The notes below the pieces were generated by a model. The model was not told the origin of the DNA. It made no database searches and was given only the letters and a program-made list of their open reading frames with translations. The position numbers were made by a program, and so were the translations under genes. From positions 62,001 through 126,000 of the forward strand of contig JAWWNJ010000251.1 of assembly GCA_037176885.1 (NCBI GenBank): DNA of 64,000 nt, read 5' to 3'. Positions 44,383 to 53,332 of this stretch are shown in pieces (the stretch's first letter is position 1; each line of letters opens with the position of its first letter). Source of the DNA: Favolaschia claudopus (taxonomy: Eukaryota > Basidiomycota > Agaricomycetes > Agaricales > Mycenaceae).

Positions 44383-46262
44383 ATGCCTCAACGAATCGAC
44401 AGTGAATCGGAACCGACCACGCCCCAGCGCCCCCGCATCCAGGGGCCGTTGGCCAATATTCTCAATGTTTTCCAGGAATTTACCCCCAGCAAGACTCAGC
44501 GGCAGATGCGCGGGGTGTGTCGTATTTTTTTCTTAGTTTACACTGCATCTGAAGTCGATACACAGTTGCGAGAGGAACTTCAAGGCCTCCTCAACGACGC
44601 GGAGGATGCTTTTTCGGCGAAAGACAGCGAAATTGCCGACCTCTCCAACCAGGTCGTCCCCGCTCGACCCCGAAGGCGTCGCAAGCGCTTCCATCGTGCC
44701 GACGATGCTCCGGCCTCTCTCGACAGCCAAAATTCGGAGACGCTCGAAGACCGCACTCGCAAAGCTGGTCGGCACTTCATCATCGACGAGGGACTGTTCT
44801 TCATTGATGAAGGTGCGATCTGGAGCCTTGATGTCGATGACGACTTCGACTACAGCACGGAATTCGACTCCAAGTCAACTCGTATACAAGCCCAGCTCCA
44901 AGATGTCATCCGGCTGCTTCCCGACGACGCAGTATCTCGGCGCACCGAGGAATGGATCGGCGATGCCGTGCGTGTTTTTCCTCTGTCCTCTGTTCCTTGC
45001 TGATATCACGTAGTTCAGAGACGGCATGGGCGGCCAGCGCTCAGCCACGGCTTACCGTTTACGTCGCCCCAGCCTGAAACACCTCGCCGACGCAACCGAC
45101 TTGAAGCATTTTACCACGTCCAGCGACCGCTTCGAAAACTTCAAGCAACGCATTGGCTACGTTCCGGCTACCGACACAGCTGGTGCCTATTACTCCGCTT
45201 TCAAGGCTCCTATTTTATACGACGAGTTCGCCGGCGAGATCGATGTCGACCATCTCTTCAGAAATCCGCTACTTCTTAATGTGCGAACATGTAACTTGTG
45301 TCTTGTTTCTATTTATTTCAACGTTACTCTCAGATTCACGCCTGCATCTTGCGCGGGGCTGACGGCCCTACGGACCTCTTCAAAGATAATCCCTATCGAC
45401 CCCAGGCCCCATACATGGAGAAGATTCACAACATCACCCGCACCTCTACCGGCGCTATCGCCAACGCCGCTGTGCTTGTACGTGTTTCTCTTAGCCGCGC
45501 ACCCTTGTCCTCATATGTATCAGGCAATACTGTACTAATTCGACCGGTTGTTCACGTTATGCGTGACGCCGGCTCATGAACTGATCACCCGCACCTCTAC
45601 CGGCGCTATCGCCAACGCCGCTGTGCTTGTACGTGTTTCTCTTAGCCGCGCACCCTTGTCCTCATATGTATCAGGCAATATGGCTATACTCCGCCGACAC
45701 GAAATTTCTCGAACGTGGGAACGAGACCAACATCAACTACCGCAAGCGATACAGGCAATACGTGGAAGAACTTCGTAAAGGCCTCACGGCTAAGAAGGCT
45801 TGGGTCGACGCCCTACTCAACTACTGGGACGGAGTCTCTTTCCCCGATGCCGACGACGACGACGGAGCCGCAAACCCCCCCTGCCGTATTTTCTTATGTT
45901 ATTTGTGTGATTAGCTACTTACAGATGGCAGGACTCTGACCCTTCTAGCAACGGCAACGGCAACGATAACGGCCATCGTGAACATCGTGAACAGGACTCG
46001 GTGAGTGATGTCGAATAGTTTATATCTACAGCGGCGGTGACCTTCATCCCAGGGCAGCGCTACTCCTCTCCGCCCTCAGCGCGGTGACTCTGCGTCATCT
46101 CCCTCCACTAATCCGCCGGCCCGACGCACTCGTCGTCGCACAGAGGAGCCGGATTCGGACGCTGACGGCCCACCTCGCACTCGTCGTCGGACCACTGGGC
46201 CGGATCACACGCCTGAGCCGTCCTCTCGTGCCCCAAAGCGCCGTGTGGCTCCTCGTCGATAG
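44383..46262 (+). CDS. Accessory gene of the Plavaka locus, unknown family
   Basis: It starts ATG 44383 (MPQRIDSESEPTTPQRPR). Exons 44383-44967, 45014-45280 and 45334-45477 are in phase, followed by one from 45675 and a basic C-terminal exon ending RRVAPRR, TAG at 46260-46262. The core reads RRTEEWIGDA, FRDGMGGQRSATAYRLRRPS, FKQRIGYVPATDTAGAYYSA, PILYDEFAGEIDVDHLFRNP, IHNITRTSTGAIANAAVL and AIWLYSADTKFLERGNET. I believe this conserved pattern recurs in agaricomycete hypothetical proteins, without known function. The tail is arginine-rich. A 97-bp direct duplication (45433-45529, 45584-45680) covers the third exon/intron border, and the splice near 45885 does not close cleanly, so this copy may be damaged. 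Confidence 0.6.
45433..45680 (+). repeat. 97-bp direct duplication across an exon/intron border
   Basis: 45433-45529 and 45584-45680 read alike throughout; each contains the end of an exon, the whole 46-bp intron and the first bases of the next exon. A 54-bp spacer separates them. Confidence 0.85.
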
Positions 46263-46290
46263 AACAATGCAAACAATGTAGTCTGTATTT

Positions 46291-46726
46291 GTTGGCGCCT
46301 GTCAACCAGGACCTCGGTTTTTTTTGATGTGACATGTCACATTTCTCACGTCCGGATTGGGACGCAAGGCTTCGTTTGGCCACCTTTTATGAGTCTGTGC
46401 GCATATGTGCAGTTTTGAGACAGTTGAATAGCCTAGGAAAGGTAGTGGCCGCTTACCCTGACAGTAGACATACAAAAACGACGGAGTTTTCAACGAGGTA
46501 TCAAAATTGGTTGAATTCACACTTCCTATCAATATTCGAGTCCTGAGCCCATAAGAATTAGTGGTGCGTGGTTTGATAGTGCCCCTGCAATGGTTTATGG
46601 ATTTAAAATGCCTGTAGGCCTGGGGCAATAGCAAAATCGTCCGAATTTGGGCGTGGGACTATCTGCACGTGCCATCAAAATTGTCACAAAATCCGAGGTC
46701 CCATTGGCCATTTGACAGGTGCCAAC
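46291..46726. mobile_element. Inverted-repeat segment with GTTGGC(G/A)CCTGTCA ends
   Basis: GTTGGCGCCTGTCAACCAGG with a following GACCTCGG at 46291 is mirrored by CCGAGGTCCC and TTTGACAGGTGCCAAC ending 46726. The right end is also the inner end of the 46712-46796 repeat, so this is either a MITE that shares ends with the Plavaka locus or a duplicated terminus. Confidence 0.6.
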
Positions 46727-46984
46727 AAAATCAGACTCTATATAAAAAGATATATCGACTATCATATATCTCATAGAGTCTGACTGCGGGAGACTACAAA
46801 CAATGTATAGTATGTAGCTCAAATAATAGCTTTTATCTTCCATAATTGCCTGAATTCGGCCGTAATTGCGAATACTGGCTTATACATGTATAAGCACTGC
46901 GGCTGATTATGAGGGATTATAGCTGCTTAAAAGGTTTACACCTATGCGCTATAATCCCCTTAAGTATTACGGGCTTATTGCGGC

Positions 46985-48520
46985 TTGTACCCGCTTATGG
47001 GCCGGCGTGAGCAGTTCAGGATTTTTCCGACAGATGTCTTTTGTCGATTTGGCTTTCCAAAAGAGCTTCGTGAAGAGACCCAATTTGTGCGGGCAGCCAA
47101 TCGAGAGTTTGCCGAACTTCACACTCGGAGGAATGACGAGCTTCTAAACTCCTATAACCCTGGGGTGATCCTGAGCTGGCGTGCCAATATTGACTTTCGT
47201 CCTGTCATCAGCCGCGAGGCGGTCATTGCATATGTGGCCAAGTATGCCAGTGAAGCGGACTCTGCTTCCAAAGCTTATCCGGAAGTTCTACGAACAGCTA
47301 TTTCCCATTTGAAGGACACAGATGCAGCTGGAATTGCGTACCAAAAAATGCTGTCTACATTTGCTGCTGAGCGCGACATTTCTGCTCAAGAAACCTGCCA
47401 CATCCTCCTGTAGTGCCCTATGATTACATCCTCACGACCAGCAGTTCGAATCCTCTGCATTGATCTAGCTTCTCGTTCTGGAGAGATAAACTTTCGAACT
47501 CGAACAGTAGAGCGGATGTCGGTTTTGGAACATTACGAGAAGTTTGCAGCATTGCACCCAGACAAGCTCAGCAATATCAGCCTTCTTGAGTGGGCTACAC
47601 ATTGGGACTGGCGTGCCAGTGGACCATCTCGAAGAACCGGGAAGTTGTATCGGGGGGACGTGCTGTTTGGGAAGCTTTTGCAAAGTCATCCACCCTTCAG
47701 ACTGTCTTCCGGCAGCAAGGCGATGATCCAGAGCAAATCAAATTCCGAGATGCTCTATTGCGGCTCCGGGAGTATAAAACTCTGGAAGAGGACTACCAGC
47801 TCTTTTCGACTCGCTTCTGCGAGAAGCTGATCGTGCAGGTGTCAACGAGACTCTCCACCTCCTACCAACTCGAGATTCTGTAAAAAACCTCAACATTGTT
47901 CGCCTTGCAAATTTGCAAAAGGCTGTTGTTCGCTGCAAGGCAAAACATAACAGTACTGAGACAGAAAAGGCATCAGAGGAGGATGCAGATGGCTTGGAGA
48001 AGGAGGTCCTTTTGGCTGAGGTGCTAAGATCATGATTACTCGAAATGTGTGGACTTCCAAAGGTCAGCTAAATAGCCTCATTCTGTCTCGGAAGATTGAA
48101 TTTTTGAGCAGGTTTGGTCAATGGTGCCCAAGGAGTTGTTCGCAAACTCTGGTAATACCCTGGATCTAACCCAAGAGATGTTCTTCCTGCTGTGGTTTCC
48201 GTTGAGTGTAATGAGGGTGTCTACTCCGGTCAGCATGAATTGTTTCAATTTTTGTGCTGACTCCTGACGATTTCAACAGGGCCTTCTCTGCCTGCTTGGC
48301 CAGGAATTGAGTCCACTTGGGTTCCAATTGTGCCAGTCACAGCTCGTTGGGAAAATAAATCGGGAACGTCACTCTCAAGGACACAACTGCCATTAAATAC
48401 AGCCTGGGCTATCACCATACACAAAAGTCAAGGATTGACACTGAAGAAGGCTGTAGTTGACCTCAGAGACAAAGACTTTTCATCGGGACTTCCATTTGTG
48501 GCCATTTCACGTGTCAAGAC
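46985..48520 (+). pseudogene. Helitron (Pif1-like) helicase remnant
   Basis: The first block reads RFGFPKELREETQFV, NPGVILSWRANIDFRPV, AYVAKYASEADSASKAY and AERDISAQETCHILL, the region upstream of the helicase in fungal Helitron RepHel proteins. A TAG (47412-47414) then interrupts an otherwise continuous frame (CPMITSSRPAVRILCIDLAS). The later block has LREYKTLEEDYQLFSTRF, MITRNVWTSKG and the C-terminal NTAWAITIHKSQGLTLKKAV followed by GLPFVAISRVK. The Walker ATP-binding part and the Rep motifs are absent and several frame changes are needed, so this is a decayed internal fragment. Confidence 0.75.
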
Positions 48521-48957
48521 TAGTGTTGCCGGAAGCTGGAGCTAGCTCCGAGCTGAGTTCAACTCCAACTCGACCCCTTCCCAAAAGCGGCACCTCGAGG
48601 TGATGCCAGCTCGCCTCGACTCCACCCTCGTCACCCAAAGCGGACGACGTGACATTTCGGGTGGTGCAACTGAGTGACATCACACTCCTTCCCCAGTTTC
48701 TGTATTGGCCGTTTCTTGGCCGTTTTCGACGTATAAAAAGCAGTTTGAGCTTGAAGAGAGCTCAGGAAAACCTTCCACATAAAAATTTGGTCCATTCTCC
48801 CCTAAAATTTTGCCCTTCGGGTGGAAAGATGAACCCTGGGACACTAGATTCCCATATCCGGTATCAGCTCTGAGCCAGCTCCGGTCAACTCGAGCTGACA
48901 GCGAGCTGATGGGCAATCAACTCGAGTTCAGCTCCAACTCAGCTCCCGGCAACACTA
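48521..48957. mobile_element. hAT-like MITE with 8-bp duplication GTCAAGAC
   Basis: TAGTGTTGCCGGAAGCTG at 48521 is mirrored by CAGCTCCCGGCAACACTA ending 48957, with GTCAAGAC on both sides (48513-48520, 48958-48965). TAGTG ends and an 8-bp duplication are hAT hallmarks. The 437-bp body is rich in CGAGCTGA-type subterminal repeats and has no gene. It splits the helicase remnant. Confidence 0.85.
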
Positions 48958-49285
48958 GTCAAGACTTTGGCTGGAAGCCGTGGAAGTTTGCTTCTTCGCT
49001 GACCAAGCGATTACAGCTATTTTGGAAACGATAGACAGTTTCGATTTTTTAGCTGAGTTCGGGCCGAGCCGCCGAGACGAGGTCGTAACTAGTGCCAAAT
49101 TTAGAATAACCTTTTCTGCTAATACCTCCTCGACAACGACCATCTAGTACGGTCACAGCGTCACTGGAGACTTACAGTCATGACGAGCAGGCTGACGATC
49201 GTGTGGAGCATACGCTGCGCTATATATCCTCGCTCACCGCGTCCAAGGCGCCCACCTATTCTACTTTTCGACCGGTTTCGACACC

Positions 49286-50748
49286 ATGCAAAACACTATT
49301 GCACCATATCTTCTTGGCGTCGGTCCTCCCCCTGCTCTCGCCGGACGACAGCTCGCAGTGGCCCAATTACAGGCCTCTCTCGACAATGGCATGTTTGACC
49401 ACACCCGCGACTACGAGCAGCCTGGGGGCGACGACGACGATTCTAGCGATGAAGATCCGTCTTATCATCAATACCGGCTTCCTCCGTTCCCTCCTCACAT
49501 TGTCGAAGCCCGCCAATCTCAGTTGCCATCCACTACAGCTCCCAGTCAAACTGCAGGTGTGTTACAGCTATTTGCGCATTCTGCAGGCTACTAATAAACT
49601 TCCAGACCGCAGTACCTTCATCACAGTCAAAGTCCCTATCTATGGCGCGCCAGGAAATGGAAAGAAGCGCGCCACGGTCACCACAACCCTCGTCCTCCCC
49701 TCTGACATTCCTGCCGGCGACTTTCTATCACGCATCACAGCTCAGATGAATGTCGACCCCACATCTGCGACGTTGGGATGGAAAGAGTCTCAGGAGCGTC
49801 GCAAGGATCCATATCACCGTCTGTCGTCCGAGGACGATGTTCGCGACGCCTTCCAGCAGCTTCTCAAGCTCCAGAAAAGCACACGTCGTCAGAAAGAGGT
49901 GATAATGGAAGTGGTTAACCTGGTAAGTCATCCGTTATCTATGGGTTCTTCGGCGTTGAGCACACCGTCTCTTCAGGAGGTGCAGCCTGATGGAAAGACG
50001 ACAAAACAGGCCGAAAAACCCCCCGAGACCGCTGTTACCGCCACCGAGGTACAGCAGATTCAAAACCATTTCAAGTGCGCGGAACATCCTGGCAAAAATC
50101 GGTGGTGCTACGTGATGGGCCCGAAATCTAAGTACCCCGGCAAGCACGTCAAGATTGGAATAGATGTTATTAATTTGTGGGCTCGGTACATGGTGCGTGA
50201 CGTGGAATTTCTGTTTCTCTTTTACACTGCTGACTTCTGTCTTCAGCACGATGGCACCGCAGATCTGGAACATCCTCCCAAAATCCTCAAGCTTGACGAG
50301 CTTGCAGAGCGTGGCCGTGCTCGCGAGGAGCGTGCTCGTAACCGCGGGCAAAATACCATGCCCCCCATCCACCTCCATCTCCGAGTCCGGCGATACCATC
50401 CTTCGCGATGGCAATGGCGTCAAACGTCGACGTGAGGACGAGTCATCAGATGAATCTGATGAAGACGAGGACGTCCTCCTTGTCTCCGACGTGCTGCGTG
50501 CTCTGGATGAAAAGTACCCAGCTCTCAAATACTTCCAATATGCTGAGAGCCTTGGGGAACAAGGCATTGTCTACGCCAACAGCATCGCCGACTTCGATAC
50601 CAAGTTCTACAAAACCGACGTTGGGATGGCAGCCGGTGCCGTGGGTAACTTTGTGCGCAAGGCAAGTAAGATGGTCGCCGCCGCTAAGAAACGCAAGGGG
50701 AAGAAGCGGGCCAGGGTTGTGGGGGATGAAAGCGACAAGGAGAACTGA
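49286..50748 (+). CDS. Accessory gene of the Tc1/mariner-type element, unknown function
   Basis: Exons 49286-49556, 49606-49922, 49977-50192 and 50247-50748 are joined by 49-54 bp introns in correct phase. The start is MQNTIAPYLLGVGPPPALAG. A structured middle follows (STFITVKVPIYGAPGNGKKR, LPSDIPAGDFLSRITAQMNV, LSSEDDVRDAFQQLLKLQ), then a Cys/His/aromatic stretch (HFKCAEHPGKNRWCYVMGP). The tail has KRRREDESSDESDEDED, LRALDEKYPALKYFQYAESL and a basic end (KKRKGKKRARVVGDESD). The last exon needs a one-base frame change near 50347. Tc1/mariner elements normally encode only a transposase, so this gene is cargo or a helper. No family named. Confidence 0.6.
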
Positions 50749-50768
50749 TTTATTTCACGCTGTGTATG

Positions 50769-52034
50769 TCATCGCCTCTGCTGAAAATACTGTATCGCTA
50801 CTAGTTTTCTGTATATTTGTATAGTCATATTGTTTATATAATTTCTTGGCGTCCTACTCGTGTACAACAGCCTATACAACAATCCTTCAATGTTCTCTGG
50901 GGTCATCGTCTCATGAGCAGCTTCCCACAAAGTTGCAATAGGGTCGCAACCATCACGCCCTTCCATCGAGCTGAGAACATCGTCCCGGTTGCGTCGGATC
51001 CAGTATTTCATGCATGAAAACCCTTCTTCGCATGGATTGAAGTCGGGAGAATAGGGTGACAGATAAATGAGTCGGCGCCCGCTGTAAATCAAATTCAGTT
51101 AGTTGGCAATCAATAGGATATATGCTACGCACCGTCTCTCGACCATCTCACGAATCCCATCAAAGTGATGAACACTTGCGTTGTCCATGACGAGAACGGA
51201 GTTGTCCTGCGGAAAGGGATTCATCGGTCAAGGAGAATATCGAGATAGTTGCGGAACTCTACGGCGGTCCAGGATCGAGTCAACACATCGAAGTGAAGTA
51301 TGCCATCGAGGCAAATTGCCGGAAGAACAGAATAACTATACATATCAGCAGGCACGTAGCGCTGACAAGAGCAGAAACACATACCGGATGCCTCGGACAA
51401 AAAAATCATGCCGCCGCGCTCGCATTCCAATGGGGGCCCATGCCATCTGCCGCCGCGTTGTATGTCGATTGCAAGCTGCTTCGTCTAGGAAAACCAATCT
51501 TCGAGGTGGGTGTTGTCCAACTTCACATTGAAACCCAAGCCGTTTGTTTTCCTCAGCTTCGAGTGCAGTTCGAGATATCTAAGGATATACTCATGTCAGC
51601 GGCACGAAACTCTTAGCAATTTTACTTACATGAACCCGAACATAACCCATTCGCAAAAGGGCGTCACGGATGGTGGTTTTAGCGACGTCAAGTCCCGTGG
51701 CTTCGTACAAACATTCCTGTAGCTCGAAAAGATAGATGTCGGGGGTTCTCGCAACAAGACCCTCAAGATACTTCTCAAAGGGTCAAATACGAAGGGTATT
51801 GAGAAGACCACAGACCGCGACATCAAAAGATGTAAGAATGCGGGGTCGTCCAAGCTGCAGAGGAATTCGGACGTGGTCCCCAGTGGTCCGCCACGTTCGG
51901 ATGATGCGGTATATGGTTCGCTCGCTGATGTCGGTAGCTGCAGCAATGTCTGGGACAGACATATGGGCCGACATTGTGGTGATGAGCTGTTTCTGCTCCT
52001 TAGATATGTGGCGGCGGTTTCCTCGTCGTATCAT
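50769..52034 (-). pseudogene. IS630/Tc1-type DDE transposase with one frameshift
   Basis: ATG at 52034 begins MIRRGNRRHISKEQKQLITT and a helix-turn-helix region (MSVPDIAAATDISERTIYRI), then YLEGLVARTPDIYLFELQEC and ALLRMGYVRVHV. After introns comes the catalytic domain: LVFLDEAACNRHT (first Asp), NSVLVMDNASVHHFDG (second Asp) and LSPYSPDFNPCEEGFSCMKY (Glu of the DDE triad). These match the DDE_3 family that moves DNA between TA sites. Between LDILLDR and MNPFPQ near 51225 the frame shifts by one base; unless an undetected intron explains it, the gene is dead. The C-terminus ends at 50769. Confidence 0.75.
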
Positions 52035-52281
52035 GGTGAGAGTGAGGAGAGTATACTGTGTATTGGCGGGGAACGCTCGTCGTCATGATGGAGCTGAGCT
52101 GTAGCTAAAAATAATTATATGACAGGTCTGCCGGGAGTTGCCGAACTCAGCTCGAAAATCGAAAATGTCTATCGTTTCCAAAATAGCTGTAAGCTGGATC
52201 CGATGAAGACAGCATACCCAGATATGGATCGGGCGTGATCCTTCGAGTTTGCCCAATCTGAATCGCTGAAAGCGTGAAGGG

Positions 52282-52880
52282 TAAGATAGAGAGCGTGGGA
52301 TCCCCGCACCCTTATGTCAGCATCACACTGTGACATTGTCACGCTCGACGTCGAGGGCTTATAGCACGATGCTAAGGTCCAGATTGGGAATTTTGCCCAA
52401 TACAAGTCTTAGATAGAGGTTCAATGAAGGGTTCCTATTGGGCAGAGTTGCCAAAATGTCCCCTGGTCTCTTGCTATATGACCCTGGACCCACAAAAAAA
52501 TTCAGACCACTTTTTTTCTGAGACACTTTTCAAAGATTTCGGAGGAAAATTTGGCCAGCATAGCCACAGGATAGTCATCTCGGCATGCTTCGGCAGCTCG
52601 CTTAAGGGTGGGACCTGTCAAACCTTTGCGGCGCAATGAGTGACAGAACACTGACAGAACCTCCTTGCAGTGTGGAAGGTGCTTTTCAAACCAAAAACCA
52701 AAATTTTAGAGCCGAAACAGCGAGAATGTCTTCTAAGTCTGTATGTCAGCCCTTCCGCAGGCCGGAAAGAGCACGAAATTTTTTGTGCGACTGGGGATTT
52801 GGCCGTGGGAACGATTAGTAAGCGTTACATAACGTGCTTGAGTAAGGTGCGGGGATCCCACGCTCTGAGTCTCTATCTTA
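52282..52880. mobile_element. MITE (AAGATAGAGAGCGTGGGATC ends), short copy
   Basis: TA-flanked copy of the 41686-42539 element in opposite orientation, without the 256-bp internal extra. It sits precisely at the TA at the left edge of the next MITE. Confidence 0.8.
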
Positions 52881-53332
52881 GGGCCTGATCGGGCCCGCGG
52901 TCTAAATAGACGGCTCAGCCAAATTTCAGCCGTCCGGTAACTCGGCCATTTCGGCCGTTAACCCAAAATCACGCCGTGACAATGGCAGTCATCAACACTC
53001 AATATGGGCAGCGTCAAGACCATCCCGCCCCTCATCCCGCCCCTCCCGCACTTTGCTCTATCTCTCTCCGTGAATTGGGGGAAAAGAGTTTTCTTGGACA
53101 AGAATTCAGAACAAATACATATATTCTTATCTATTTACGTGCGCCGGCAAAGAAGTAGAAAATGAGGCTAAAACAAGGTCCTCGTCGTCGAGGGCGGGGA
53201 GCAGACAGCGCCGACGATGACTTGATGTTGCCAGCTCACGATAGCAACGGTGTTGCGTTATGGTGACTGATGTGACCTCCCTACCTACCATACCGTACGG
53301 TAATTTAGACCGCGGGCCCGATCAGGCCCTTA
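52879..53332. mobile_element. MITE with AGGGCCTGATCGGGCCCGCGG ends
   Basis: GGGCCTGATCGGGCCCGCGG at 52881 is mirrored to 53330 and bordered by TA. It is inserted in the Copia RNase H region between NEDL and HAFSDSDW. The arms extend about 28 bp. Non-coding interior. Confidence 0.75.

Larger units (their letters stand above)
38056..46796. mobile_element. Plavaka-type DNA transposon locus with accessory genes, decayed
   Basis: An 87-bp inverted repeat (TAGTCTCCCGCAGTCAGACT at 38056-38142, mirrored at 46712-46796, ending inward with GTTGGCACCTGTCA) encloses a Plavaka-family transposase pseudogene on the minus strand. It also encloses two plus-strand genes (43731-44161, 44383-46262). Each arm holds a small palindrome (CAGACTCTAT..ATAGAGTCTG). 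A third, internal copy of the terminus lies at 46291. TA flanks both outer ends. MITEs inside (38603-38797, 41686-42539) are later insertions. That the inverted repeat is the true end of the transposon is inference. Confidence 0.6.
49012..52191. mobile_element. 3.2-kb Tc1/mariner-IS630 type transposon with two convergent genes
   Basis: About 48-bp inverted repeats (TACAGCTATTTTGGAAACG at 49012, then AGACA, TTTCGA and AGCTGAGTTCGG) are mirrored to 52191, with TA on both sides and the Copia RNase H codons continuing across the site. The interior has a DDE transposase gene on minus and an unrelated multi-exon gene on plus, tail to tail. Both show one apparent frame change, so the copy is probably inactive. 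Confidence 0.85.

Noticed and set aside
44515..44554. First intron in the 44383 gene
   Set aside because: GT and AG are available, but the segment is short and the frame reads straight through, so splicing is not required.
49203..49285. Upstream extension of the Tc1-element accessory protein
   Set aside because: The longer frame starts at a non-ATG codon and runs in a different frame from the ATG at 49286, which joins exon 2 in correct phase.
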